NCBI GenBank assembly: GCA_035235625.1
Contig: CP141144.1
Span: 20,457,014 to 20,521,013 of the forward strand
Source: Saururus chinensis
Taxonomy: Eukaryota; Streptophyta; Magnoliopsida; Piperales; Saururaceae
Direction of reading: 5' to 3'
DNA length: 64,000 nt
The translations under genes and the position numbers were made by a program. How positions within the stretch are numbered: position 1 is the first letter of the stretch; each line of letters starts with the position of its first letter. Below, one piece after another: positions 1-11,410 of the stretch. The notes beneath the pieces are model-generated. The model was not told the origin of the DNA. It ran no database searches and worked only from the letters and a program-made list of their open reading frames with translations.

Positions 1-39
1 GTAATGAGCTTCAGTGGTCGATAGTATGTGTACGATTAT

Positions 40-345
40 GAGTATGAACACGACTGTAAGAGTATGTGTATGAGCACGACTGTAAGAGTATGTGTATGAG
101 CACGACTGTAAGAGTATGTGTATGAGCACGACTGTAAGAGTATGTGTATGAGCACGACTGTAAGAGTATGTGTATGAGCACAACTGTAAGAGTATGTGTA
201 TGAGCACGACTGTAAGAGTATGTGTATGAGCACGACTGTAAGAGTATGTGTATGAGACCGACTATAAGAGTATGTGTATGAGCACGACTATAAGAGTATG
301 TGTATGTGTATGACTGTAAGAGTATGTGTATGAGTACGATTATGA
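40..345. repeat. 26-bp minisatellite inside family-A LTR
   Basis: About eleven tandem units of roughly 26 bp, of the type GTAAGAGTATGTGTATGAGC plus ACGACT, are nearly identical in the centre and decay toward the right edge. Shorter and more degenerate versions occupy the same place in the other family-A copies (about 7180-7350, 55260-55460 and, inverted, 2310-2650). The array is therefore part of the LTR and has expanded specifically in this copy. Confidence 0.9.
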
Positions 346-745
346 GAGTATGTTTCTGAGTAAGATAGTAAGTGTGATTTTGTGTAAGCTGTACGAGTAA
401 GGTCGTATGAGTATGCTTGTACGAGTAAGGTCGTACAAGTATGTGTAAGCTGTATGAGTAAGCATATGATTGTACGAGTAAGGTCGTACAAGTATGCGTA
501 TGTTATATAAGTATGCATACAATGGTACGAGTAAGTTTGTAGGACCCTGAATAAGGGCATTTGTGTAAGTTTAATTTGATGGTATGATTTTGGGCACGAT
601 GGTGCATTTGGTATGTCTGTACGCATATGTGCATGATTATGATTATATTATGTTGACTGCTTCATGTTTGAGTTGCATGAACGCATGTATTTATGAACTT
701 AATGAGTTCATTGTGTTGGATTCCCCTACTAGGTATTTTCCTACT

Positions 746-761
746 GAGTATGAAAATACTC
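746..761 (+). other. Conserved GAAA-loop hairpin in family-A LTR
   Basis: GAGTAT-GAAA-ATACTC is a perfect 6-bp stem closed by a GAAA tetraloop. The same hairpin occurs at 7532-7547 and, inverted, near 2183-2205. Variants occur near 48196 and 55596. It lies about 520 bp from the LTR 3' end. Its function is unknown; conservation is the evidence. Confidence 0.6.
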
Positions 762-2812
762 ATCACCCTACTTTTTAGCCCCGTTGTACGGGAGGTTTTG
801 CAGGTTTGTGCGGAGAGCTCCAGGAGATGGACGCTCATTTCAACGGTGGATTGATTCCCGTTGACTCAGGTACATGCTTGATTCACTGTGAGTTTATTTG
901 TACCACAATCTGATGTATTGGGTGAGATGAGAAAACAAGTGTATGTATTCTAGACTTTTGGTTGGATTACACTATGGACTGTTATGGGACTTGCACTCAG
1001 GGATACCTGGGAGAGATTTGTATTTAAAGTCTATGATCATAGAAATTTAGTCGTACGTGTGTTTTCGAGTAGCGCCTAAGGATATTTGCTTTGGCCGTAC
1101 GATGTTTGACCGTATGATGAAAATATTTAGATGAAAAATTGATGTTTAGTGTTTTAAATTATAAACTGTTTTATCAGGTTTCGATTTCGTTATTTTTCCT
1201 CCGATTTACAAACGTTATATTGCAAAAATTTTCTGTGAATTTTAAGGAAAATGTATAAAAAATCTCTGGCATTACAAAAATCTTGTAAATCATTGGAGTT
1301 AAACACAAGCTATTAAATCAGCGGAAACATATATCTCACTCTATCACATAGCAAAGCAAAACACATCATAGCATATTGTAGGAGATCACATGAGATTATA
1401 TCAGATCTTATCCGACCATACTAGATATTATATCAGATTAGAGCAATATCAAAGCTTATCAAAACAAATTAGATCATGGCAATTCATTAATAGTCAAACA
1501 GATCAAAGCAAAACATATTATAACACATCGGATCATATCAAATCATAGAAAAGCATATGTAATTCTATAGCAACTTAAGTTAATGACTTAAGATGCACAC
1601 ACTCATATAATTGTATATGAAATCAGAGTGTGAAAAATGCTTACTCCTCTGAGATTCCCAAAATTAGCGGTATTCGGAGTTGCTCCTTCCTTTAGGGTGT
1701 ACTTGTCATGCCTGAGGTTTTTCCACATATTTACTTTAAAATTTTACTAAAATTTCTTTTTCAAAACACAGATGTAAATCAAATTAATTAACAAAATTTA
1801 AAACGTGTGAAAACAACTTTCGTAAATTAATTCATCATACGATAAAACTAAAATTCTCAAGTGTAACCCGAAACGAAAACATATAAATAAAACTCGCCAT
1901 GGTCATGGGCTTTAAAAACAAATACATCCCAGGCCTTTCTGAGTACAAGTTCTTCAACAATTCGCATTCTGATTCATATATAGATACACAAGTCCAGAAA
2001 ATAATACATTTCTCTTACCTTAATCAATACATGAGATCGTGGCACTAAAATCTACTAAGCCTCACAACGATTTCACTGCACTCCAGGTCAAGGAAGGATA
2101 GTCTACCACGGGGAATAGTCCAGTCTAAAAAGCTATCGATCGACCTACAAAAGCCTCCGGACAAAGGGGCAAAAAAGATAGGGTAAGTATTTTCATACTC
2201 ATTTGGAAAATACTCAGTATGGGGAAATAATTCAATGAACTTCGTAAGTTCATACTGAAGCATTCATGCAATCACACATGAAACAAGAAATACAAACAAC
2301 ATAAATAATGTATCTTACACTCATACAGTCATACTGACGGAACTTACACTTACTCTTGTAGCATACTCTTACACTTACACTTATGCTTATGCTTACACTT
2401 ACACTTATGCTTACTGTTTGAATCAATGTCTCACGACTCACCAACTTACTCGTACAATCGTACGCTTACACTTACAACACACATACTCATACGACCTTAT
2501 TCGTATGAACTTACTCGTATGACCATACCTGTACAATCTTACTCATCAACTTACTCTTACTGTCTTCCATAGAAGCCCACACTAACTCTGGATCTTACAT
2601 GTACAACTTACTCAAAATCTGAAACCTACCACTTACTCTTATGATCGTACACATACTACCGATAATTGAAGCTCATTACAATTAATAAGCTCTAGCATCG
2701 GAAAGGAAGGGAATGCCACTAGGGCATCACCTTAACCTTCAGGGAGCAACTAGACACCATTGACTTTTTTGAAGGCAAGGCACACCTATGCTCATGGGGC
2801 ACAGGATCAAAT

Positions 2813-2844
2813 AGGTAAGAGCAGGTCGATGAAACTGCTTACCT
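2813..2844 (-). other. Conserved LTR hairpin, antisense copy
   Basis: Read on the minus strand this is AGGTAAGCAG, a loop, then CTGCTCTTACCT. It corresponds to the hairpin at 6941-6972. The outer seven base pairs are kept; the inner stem differs but still offers pairing. Confidence 0.55.
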
Positions 2845-3599
2845 AAGCGCTCAAATGCCCACTCTCTGGGGCCATACAGTGCCAACTAAGGGCGGAAAAA
2901 CATACAGTGTCACTCTTGGGCAGGAATCTTACAGTGCCTCTCTTAGGCAGAACATACAGCGCCATCTGTATGCAGAAAACATACAGAGCCCATGAAGGGC
3001 GGGAACTTATAGCCCTCTCAAGAGAGCATCAAACGTCTGGGCCGAAATATAGCACCAAAACTAAATCCCACAAGAAAACACCATGGCTAGACCAAGAAGG
3101 ACGCTCAGTCAATTACTTATCGACGAGCACAAAAACAGAACTTAATTCGTCAAAACCCTCAGTCTCAAACTCATAACGTTATCAAATTAGGGTTACTTAC
3201 CATTAAGTTAATATTAGGTAACTTATGTATGTACAATTATGCTCAGAACGACTTCCATCTTACATTCTTCAGCTAACAAGGCTAGAAATACATCCATCTA
3301 GAAGTTCCAATCCACAAAGGTAGAATTTTTTACTTAACTCATTCCCCACCTTTACACTTACCATCTTACGAATCTCATGTAACGTCCCTGATTTTTCTAC
3401 AATTTTCTGAGATTTTTCTAGTCTTTTTCTGTGGAAAATTTGACGCTTCGGCGTATTTGTACCCGTAGTCGGGTGTGGGGTTCATCGTAGGCCACGGGCC
3501 TAGATGCGCATTTTCGGCGTGAAAAATCATTAAAGAAGAAGGCTGCAGAAGAAAACAAAGAAAAAAAAAGAAAGGAAAAGAAGATCGGGCTCGGCCCAG

Positions 3600-5660
3600 T
3601 TGGGAAATTTTCGGAACAGTGCACCACCCACCCCCCTTTTGGCTTCTCTCTGTCCCAGCCGCCGCTGGCCGCCGGTGGGCCGTAGGGCCGCCGCCACTGG
3701 CTCCGCCCTAGCCGTGCGACGGCAGGGGGGCCGTCGTCCCGGCCCCACGGCTGCTCCGCCGTCCGCCCTGTCTCGCCCCTGTTCCGCCGATTTCGCTGCC
3801 CTTTTCTCTGTTCGGTGCTGTGGCGGCGCCGGTAGTGGCCAGTGGGCTCCGCCCGGCCTCCGTCCAGCCAGCCTCAGGCCGGCGACAGCAGGGCCGCCGC
3901 CCTGGCCAGTTCTGCCGGCTTCCCCCACCTGGATCGTCCTGGTAGGCACTCTCTCTGCCCCTCTCTGTATTGAGATGTTCCGCCACCACCACGGGCCAGC
4001 ATGGCCCGACCGGCCGGCCACGGCTCCGCCCTAGGCCGGCGACGGCGGGAGGCCATCCCTCCTGGCCCGGTGGGCCTCCGTTCTGCCGCCCCGTCCTCAT
4101 CCCCTTTCTGCCCTGTTTTCCGCCGACGCACTGTTTTGGTGAAACAGTGGCTGCCGGCGGCAATCCTTGGCCGACCGGACCTCCGTCTGGCCCTGCCTAA
4201 GTCCGACGAAGGTGGTGGACCACCCCACTTAACCCGGTTCCATCTCCTCTGCCGTTCTCTCCTCCACTGGTGCATTCCTGCCCTGATTTTTGCCAGAACC
4301 ACCCAAAGCCCCCTTGCGTTCTGGTTGAGCCTGAGGAGCGCCGTGGGCAGGCCACTGGCCAACCTTGGCCTGATGATGGCCAGGTGATGGCTAGGCTGCC
4401 TCCCCGATGCCGTCCCAGCTCAGGTTCGCCGACCTTAGCACTATTCTGCCTCCACCCTCCCTAGCCCCTATTTTTAGGTTACATCTGTTTTGGACGTTGC
4501 AACTGCCATTGCGAGCCGGACATCGGACATGGCTGTGTGGACCTTTGTCCGGCTCTGCCTTGGCCGAGTGATGCTAGTGGGCCACCCCTCTAGGCCCTGT
4601 TGAGCGTCCGTTCCCTCCGCTTTGTTGGAACCAGATCTGCATCCAGTACTCGGGTGCTCTCACTGGGAAAAATAGGGTCTCTGTCCCTCACTGTGCTGTT
4701 TGTCCGGCTTGTCGCCGTTGACTTTGGCCGTCATCTCTGGCTAGAGATAGCTCCTCCTGGCCGCTAGGGCCACGATGGAGTCGGCCAGAGCCGCCAGTAA
4801 CCCCTGCTCCTTTGTGCCCCAGGGTTTTTCACCCGTTTTGGGCCACTGTAACATCTCCTCTGGACGCTTGTAGTTGGGTGGGTCTCAGCCTAGAGATGAC
4901 TGGCCACCCTAGTGCTGCACCGCCCCTCTTCTTCGGCATGAGGTAGGTTCCCCCTCTGCCGATGATGTGTGTTTGACCGCGCTATAGAGAGCTCCATGTT
5001 TTGCCCTCTTACCGTCCTACCTCCACCGGACACTGTATGGCTTCTAGTCGGCCTACCTCGACACGACAATCGCAAAGACCATCTTTGTCGGTCACCACCC
5101 TTGGGCATAGCCCTACCGCCCTTATGAGCTTTGGGCCGACACCGTCTAGCCCTCTCTCCCCTCCCTTTGGCCGCGTGTGCAAGTAGCCACGTGTACAGGT
5201 TAGGGTATTGGTGCCGCTTTGGCGCCGCCCAACCGTCAGATGGCTCTGCCATCATCTGGAGTTGACATCGAAGTCTTGTTTCACCCCTCCTCCATCCTTT
5301 AGTGTTGCCCTCCGCCCTTATGTGGGTCCTTGTGAATGTGAAATCGACGTCGTTGGTTGCTGTCCACGGCCGATTTCAACGTCTTGTGACCGGTTGTGTA
5401 TTTTTCAACCGTCGGTCGAATTTTAGTGAGTACACCCTACCTTCCGGTCGCACCTGCCACTCGTTGGCACGATCTTTCTCCCGGCCGCCCCTAGTGTGCC
5501 GCCGTGGATCGCGGATTTTGCCGCGTTGATTTTGACATCCCTTTTGGCCGTGTGTAGTTCCGGCGCTTCCTAAACCTCGGAACAACAGCTCTCTCAGCTG
5601 GGCAATGGTTTTGACTGCCAACTCCGCCACCGACGCCACCACCATCGTGTGCTCGCCATC
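3600..5660. other. GC-rich core of family-A LTR
   Basis: A block of about 2 kb rich in CCGCC, GGCC and CpG stands out from AT-rich flanks. The homologous part of the antisense copy (about 8900-10650) and of the copy at 52740-53850 is also GC-rich but visibly depleted of CpG, as expected for older methylated copies. It contains no gene that I can support. Confidence 0.7.
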
Positions 5661-6644
5661 AAACATCATGATTACGAGGTAGGGGAGTTTTGAACTCGTA
5701 AATTCATGACAACATGCTTTGAATGAGTAGCAACATGTTAGGCTTGCATGATTCCATGTTTGATATTAAATCATAACATGTATGCATGATGTAAGATAGT
5801 GAATTATGCCACATTGAGATACATGTATGTATGTATGTTAGTGTGCTACGCATGCGTGTGATGGACACGCTAGTGATGGCTAGCGATGTCGAGTAAGTTA
5901 CGTAATGTGAACTGTGTGTGTGGGCAGAGGTATGGGCGATGGACGGTAAGAGTGGTAAGGGTTTGGTACGAAGTTAGTTGTCAATGTGGATGTGCAAGTG
6001 TGTGACAGAAGACAATAGACGTAAGTTTGACATGCAAGGAGTGGAGCAGATTGGTTTGGTTCAGTTTGGAGCATATGTCAGGGGTTCTGTAAGTAAGTGG
6101 GCTTCGGCTTGGAGCCTTATGAGGGTTTATTAGACAGTAAGAGTGTGCATAATTGTACAAGCATAACGTACAATTTATGAAGTGAAAAGTAAGTATAATA
6201 AGTGAGGAATTAAGTAAGAGGATGATAACAGGGATCTGCTGTGAGGAGTCAGTTTGACGATGTAAGTAAGATGTTTGATCGTAAGGTGGATGTCAGAGGA
6301 TGTATGTGTACATAAGGATTTGTGTACGGTGAGTTATGTGTGACTTGGACGGGTAAGTGAAGTCTGCTGCCCCGACGAACTAGGGTTCGGATCGGGCTCA
6401 GCTTTAGTTTGATCAGTCGAGGACTGTTTTGTGTGGCATAATTGTACGGCATAATATACTTAAGTCATACTTGAATTATGAGAACATTAATAATAGCGTT
6501 GTGAGTTTGAGACCTGAGGGTTCGACGGATTGAGTTCCGTGTTTGAGGCTAGCCGATAATGAATCGGTTGAGCACTTCTTGTGTCTTGCCATGGTGGTTA
6601 TCCTGCGGGATTTTTGTCTGTGTGCTGCTATATAGAGCACCGGA

Positions 6645-6900
6645 TGTCTGATGCTCTGTTGAGAGCGATGTATGCTTTGTTTTGGTCTGTGTGCTGTATT
6701 TAGCCAGACGTTTGATGCTCTGTTGAGAGCGTTGTAAATTTCCGCCCCTTGTGGGTTCTGTATGTTTCTGCCTATAGATGGCACTGTATGTTCTGCCCAA
6801 GAGTGGCATTGTAAGATTTCCGCCCAAGAGTGGCACTGGCACTATAAGACCCATTATGGTGGGCAATCGTATGGCACTATAAGACCCCTTATGTGTGGGC
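6645..6900 (+). repeat. Short tandem repeats with CTCTGTTGAGAG palindromes in LTR
   Basis: Two GATGCTCTGTTGAGAGC palindromic units (near 6650 and 6716) precede several degenerate units of GCCCAAGAGTGGCACT with spacers. The solo LTR at 45447-48787 has the same arrangement at 47570-47700 with clearer units of about 31 bp. The antisense copy shows it at about 2880-3030. Confidence 0.7.
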
Positions 6901-6940
6901 AATTGTATGACCCCTTGTGTGGGTGTATGTTTGCGCGCTC

Positions 6941-6972
6941 AGGTAAGTAGTATCATGGATCTACTCTTACCT
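6941..6972 (+). other. Conserved LTR hairpin overlapping a splice-donor-like motif
   Basis: AGGTAAGTAGTA and TACTCTTACCT are inverted arms with one bulged base around the loop TCATGGATC. The left arm contains CAG|GTAAGT, a perfect plant 5' splice-site consensus. It sits just after the conserved TTTGCGCGCTCA. The same block appears at 47759-47790, 55044-55075 and, inverted, 2813-2844. In the 55044 copy the second stem pair is changed on both sides (G-C to A-T), keeping the pairing. Confidence 0.7.
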
Positions 6973-7531
6973 ATTTGATCCTGTGCCCCATGAGCATAGG
7001 TGTGCCTTACCTTCGGAAAAGTCCTGGCGTCTAGTCACTCCCCGGAGGTTAAGGTGATGCCCCAGTGGCATTCATTTCCTTTTCGACGCTGGAGCTTATT
7101 AGTTGTAATGAGCTTCAGTGGTCGATAGTATGTATACGACTGTATGACTGAGTGTGTGCATTTCTGAGTAAGCGTATGATTATGAGTATGAGCACGACTG
7201 TAAGAGTGAGTATGAGCAAGACTGTAAGAGTTTGAATATGAGTTCGACAGTAAGTGTAAGACTGTACGAGTAAGTGTAAGATTGTACGAGTAAGGTTGTA
7301 CAAGTATGTATAAGTTGTATGAGTTAGCATACGATTATACAAGTAAGTTTGTAAGACCCTGATTAAGGGTATTTGCGTAAGTTTGATTTGATGGTGTGTT
7401 ATGCGTGCTTATATGCTTATGTGCATAATTATGTTATACGTTGTTTGCCTCATGTTGAGTTGCAAGACGCATGATTTATGAACTTATTGAGTTCACCATT
7501 TGGGATTTCCCCTACTGGGTATTTTCCTACT

Positions 7532-7547
7532 GAGTATGAAAATACTC
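7532..7547 (+). other. Conserved GAAA-loop hairpin in family-A LTR
   Basis: GAGTAT-GAAA-ATACTC, identical to 746-761, lies about 460 bp before the LTR 3' end. Confidence 0.6.
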
Positions 7548-10500
7548 ACCCTACTTCTTTTAGCCCCGTTGTTCGGGAGGCTTTTGCAGGTTGTGTTGGA
7601 GAGCTCTTAGAGTTGGATGCTCATCTCTGCGGTGGATTGTTTCCCCCTCGACTCAAGTATATTTGGTGCCACGATCTGATGTATTGGGTGAGATGAGATG
7701 TATGTTTATATCTTCTGGACTTTTAATTTGGATTAGATTAGACTATTTATGGGACTTATACTCGGGGACACCTGGGAGTTATTTGTATTTAAAAATCCAT
7801 GATCATGGTAATTTAGTCGTACGTGTGTTTTCGAGTAGCGCCTGAGGATATTTGATTTGGCGGTATGATGTTTAACCGTATGATGTTTGAAATTATAAAC
7901 TATTTATACAGGTTTTGATTTTGTCATTTTGACTCCGATTTATCGTAAAAAAAAAAATTCTATGAGTTTTAAGAAAAATGGATGAAAAATCTCGAGCGTT
8001 ACATCTCAGCATAGTTTTGCTTGTCAAACTTGAATTTCATACTCACACTCTTACCATCAAATACTTATGGTCTTACATCTTACATCATTTGCCTAAAAAC
8101 CAAATTGTCCTTCTCGAACACCTCAAGTGAAACCCTTAGACCTAAGTCCCGTCAACAAACCCTTACTAATTCCTTACACATTATTCTTTCATTATAATTC
8201 ATATTACATACATTATACATGTACCATGGTGTTGTTATCTCTTACTAACTCACAATCCCCCAAGATGTTCTGAATCTTAAGTCTTCTAAATCCTTACATC
8301 CCCGAAGCCTTTAGCTCGTTGCTCCAATACACCATTAGACTCAATCCAAACCAATTTTTCAATCTCATCAAATCCAACCTTCACTTGTCAATCTTACGTC
8401 TTTCCTCGCCCGACATACAATCATAATTTCCACGTCATGGCCCACGAAGTACCCCTTTGCCAAACTTACAATCAAACACTTCTACTCATGCCCATTAATT
8501 ACATACCACCAGTCCACAACGAAAATCACACACTCTACTCACATACATGCGATTCATAGCAACTTACTACGTGCCCTTAGTCTTCATTAACATATGCACA
8601 CAATTCACATACATACAACATGCTTTTATAATCAGCATAGTAATGCAAAACATTAAATTATAAACGCCTAGCTTGCTACTACATAATCAAAGCATGCTAT
8701 AATGAAATTACGAGTTCAAGGTCCCCTACATCGTAATCCATGTGAGTTTGATAGTGAGCAAAAGACGGTGGCAGCGTCAATAGCGGAATAGGTAGCCAAA
8801 AACATCGCACTGAGAGAGTCGTTGTTGTCCTGAGAATTTTCAAAGATGCTGGAATTAATCTCAATAAGGTTAGATTAATTTCACTCAAGGCAAAAGACTG
8901 GGCGCACTAGGGTGACTGGACACAAGGTCGTGCCCCTAGGGATGACAAAAGTGACCACAGAATAGGAGGTGACTAATTGGAGGTCGGCCAATAGTTTAAA
9001 ACACATGTTGGCCACAATGTTAAAGTAGACCGCATACTACATCTAGCGGTAACAATTCCACATTGTCGAAGCCTCACAACATGGCAAAGGGCTTTAACGG
9101 CCATATTGCCTAGTGGTGGAATCGTTCCATAAACACACGTTGAAGCACTAAGGCCCAGCGTAGGTGGCCGACAAAAGTAGCGTCATTTCTAAATGCTACC
9201 CGCAACAAAATCATCGTACAGACAGTTGCGCGTCAAGCACGGCTTATGGTGTAGGTTATGGGAATGACATCGGTTGAGCCTTCGATAGACAAAGTGTAAT
9301 GGCTGACAATTTTACTTCCCCTTGGAAGAATCGGAATTTGGGAACTCTTTCCCGTAGGTTTTGGGTCATGCTTAACAAAAGTGGGGGTGCAGAGGTAGAA
9401 TCAGGCCAGAAGTGTTGGCCCTAGCCGTTGCTAGGCAGGGGCAGACCCACGATATTAGACATCCAACCCAAGTATACTCAGTGTTATGCTGAATAGTTAG
9501 CCCTAGGATGCGGTGGGTCTCGCGGCGGCACTAAGAAATGTAGCCCAAAGTTTGGGGGCATGGTTTGGGCAGCAGACATGTAGGACAGAGGAGCATGGGA
9601 GGCCATGAACAGTAGCCTCATGTTGTTGGGTCAATTGGGTATCCGCGGCCATCCATTGGCTGACGTAGGTGGTAGTTGACACGTTGTCATTAGGCCACAA
9701 ATGATCGAACAAGGCCGAGGGACGAACCTGGAAGATGTCGGGACCCGGCAGTCGCTAGATAGCTGCAAGTCAAGTGGACGTTGGCCCAATATCGTCCAAC
9801 GTCCAACTATTGAGGATGGATGCGGCCTGCGAAAAAGTGCAACTTTGCTCTAATGTGGGTTGGCCAATTGAACGAATTGGGACTAATCAATACAAGAGGC
9901 TAGACCTCGGCACCTTGCCGTTGTCCGCTCAAGGAGGCAAACCGGAGGCCGACCAATGGGTGGCGGTCAGCAGAGAAAATTATGACAAAAATCTACAGAT
10001 GGGGGAAAATTCTGTCTGGATCTGCATTGGGCAAAAGAGACTAAGGGAGGCGGTGGCTAGGGTGGCGGTTGGGGCGGCAGCCTTGTCGTCGCCGGACTGG
10101 GGGAAGGCCAAAGGCTGGTCAATGGTGGCCGGCCACCGGTGGCATAGCCGGCAGCCGCAACACACTGAGTACATAAACAAAACGAAAAATGGGAAAATTG
10201 TTCTGTCCGGACCGGAAAATAGGAGGGGTCACGGTTCGGGGAGGCGGCGGTCCAGGCCACAGGGTGGTGGCCTTGTCATCGCCAAGCCAGAAGAGAGCCA
10301 GAGGCCCAACGATGGCAGCCGGCAACCAGCGGCACATCCGCAAGTCGTAATAAACAGAAAACCAAAAAAAACAGAGGCAAAACATTTTTTACCTCACGGC
10401 GGTGAACTAGGGTGGGGAGGCCGGGACGGAGGTGGCTGGAGTTCACACTAGCTAGGATGGAGCTGTGGCAGCGGTTTGGATGCCATGCAACTACCAGCGG

Positions 10501-10999
10501 TGACAAATCGGGGCAAAAACAAGAGTGAGGTTCTCTATTGGGCTAAAAAGAAAAAGAGAGAACGAGGCTGCAACGGCCGGTGGGGACAAGCCGAGGCTTG
10601 CCAGGCGAAAACCGGCGGCCACCGGAGGCACCGCCTCAGGCCTCACACAGTGAAGGGACTGCCCCCCCTTTCACTGTTCAATAGTGGATTGGGCATGCTG
10701 AGGCACGCCCTATCTGCCTAATGTGTATATATTTATATTTTTTTTTCTCAGTTTATGATCTCCTTTGCATTGCACCCTTTTTCTCTCCCATTTTCATGCC
10801 AAAAAATTTCTGTGTTACATCAAGGCCCATGACCTGCGACTAGACACCACTCACGACACTTACGATCATGGATATTACAAATACAGATACGGTGAAACGT
10901 CAAATTTCTTTATCAAAAATACGAGCAAAAACTACATAACATTGTAGAAAATAGCAAAAAAATGCAAAAAAATTGGGGATGTTACAGTACTCCCCTTCA

Positions 11000-11410
11000 A
11001 ATCCAGAGATGACACAAAGCCTCCTCTTGCTCCATAACATTTTCAGTCATGGTGTTCGAGGCCACAGAAAAACATTTCCCTTTTTTTATGGCTTTTCTCT
11101 CATTGTGTTTGACAGGCAGAAACTCCCCTTACCCAAAGACATATCACACCTCCCGCACTCGTAATTGGTGGATAGAATGTCCCCTTAGCTGAAGACACTT
11201 CACATTTCTTGCATCTGTAGTTAGTGGACATGAACTCCCCTTCCCCAGGGAAGTTTGTCTCTCATTGTGGCCTGTTGGTGTAGAATGAGGCCTCCCCTCA
11301 ACTTGGCCACTACTCCCTTTGATGACCCGACAACGGGAGACAAGACCACCTCCTACTCTTGGCCGCTAATCTCTCTTTGGCCCGAGGGCATTAGACAGAG
11401 CCTCCTTATT
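11000..11410. repeat. Degenerate ~60-bp tandem repeats of family-B LTR
   Basis: Units containing CTCCCCTTACCCAGAGACAC-like text followed by a short GTAG-containing spacer recur at roughly 60-bp intervals. The same array is sharper in the solo LTR at 58080-58600 and also present at 28620-28920, so it is a structural part of the family-B LTR. Confidence 0.7.

Larger units (their letters stand above)
1..1276 (+). mobile_element. Family-A LTR, 3' part (cut by window start)
   Basis: This is the 3' portion of a large LTR also found at 3378-8003 (sense), 1704-10986 (antisense, interrupted) and ~52740-56144. Shared landmarks are the 26-bp minisatellite, the block around 'CTACTGAGTATGAAAATACT', the later 'CGTACGTGTGTTTTCGAGTA' block, and the end GGCATTACA. 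Beyond 1276 the sequence changes to family-B LTR, matching 24690 onward. The copy therefore sits inside a family-B LTR; AAAAT at 1277-1281 is the likely right TSD, with its partner outside the window. It has no coding capacity. Whether it is solo or part of a longer element cannot be seen. Confidence 0.8.
3378..8003 (+). mobile_element. Family-A solo LTR, sense, youngest visible copy (4626 bp)
   Basis: It starts TGTAACGTCCCTG, ends CTCGAGCGTTACA, and is flanked by perfect TCTCA duplications (3373-3377 and 8004-8008), which are TG...CA ends with a 5-bp TSD as for an LTR. The sequence outside continues an antisense LTR of the same family on both sides. Layout: AT-rich start, strongly GC-rich core at about 3600-5650, a repeat block with GCCCAAGAGTGGCACTG units (6650-6900), the conserved hairpin (6941-6972), degenerate 26-bp minisatellite (7180-7350) and the GAAA-loop hairpin (7532-7547). 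There is no coding region. Overlapping frames in the GC-rich core are arginine-, alanine- and proline-rich in all directions, as expected from base composition alone. At 4.6 kb it is among the larger plant LTRs; the family's coding partner is not in the window. Confidence 0.9.
1704..10986 (-). mobile_element. Family-A solo LTR, antisense, interrupted by another family-A LTR
   Basis: The left end TGTCATGCCTGAGG is the reverse complement of a family-A LTR 3' end, and the right end GGGGATGTTACA is the reverse complement of its 5' end. The flanks carry a perfect 5-bp duplication GTACT (1699-1703 and 10987-10991), and the empty site can be read in the related repeat at 28617. Subtracting the nested LTR 3378-8003 and one TSD leaves about 4.65 kb, the same size as that inner LTR. 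This fits a solo LTR formed by recombination between two LTRs. All reading frames in it, including the 225-codon one at 9774-10451, appear fortuitous. It inserted into the family-B 3' LTR and is older than the inner copy. Confidence 0.85.

Noticed and set aside
36-233. Periodic frame and possible CRISPR-like array in the 26-bp repeats
   Set aside because: Units are directly adjacent without unique spacers; it is a minisatellite within an LTR in a plant genome.
288-626. 112-codon frame rich in Thr/Tyr/Leu
   Set aside because: Created by the minisatellite and its degenerate continuation.
3530-4460. Several overlapping frames of 120-160 codons on both strands
   Set aside because: All are Arg/Ala/Pro/Gly-rich products of GC-rich LTR DNA and appear in nearly every frame.
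9774-10451. 225-codon open frame on the plus strand
   Set aside because: Lies in the GC-rich core of the antisense family-A LTR, is not conserved as a frame in the other LTR copies, and resembles no protein.
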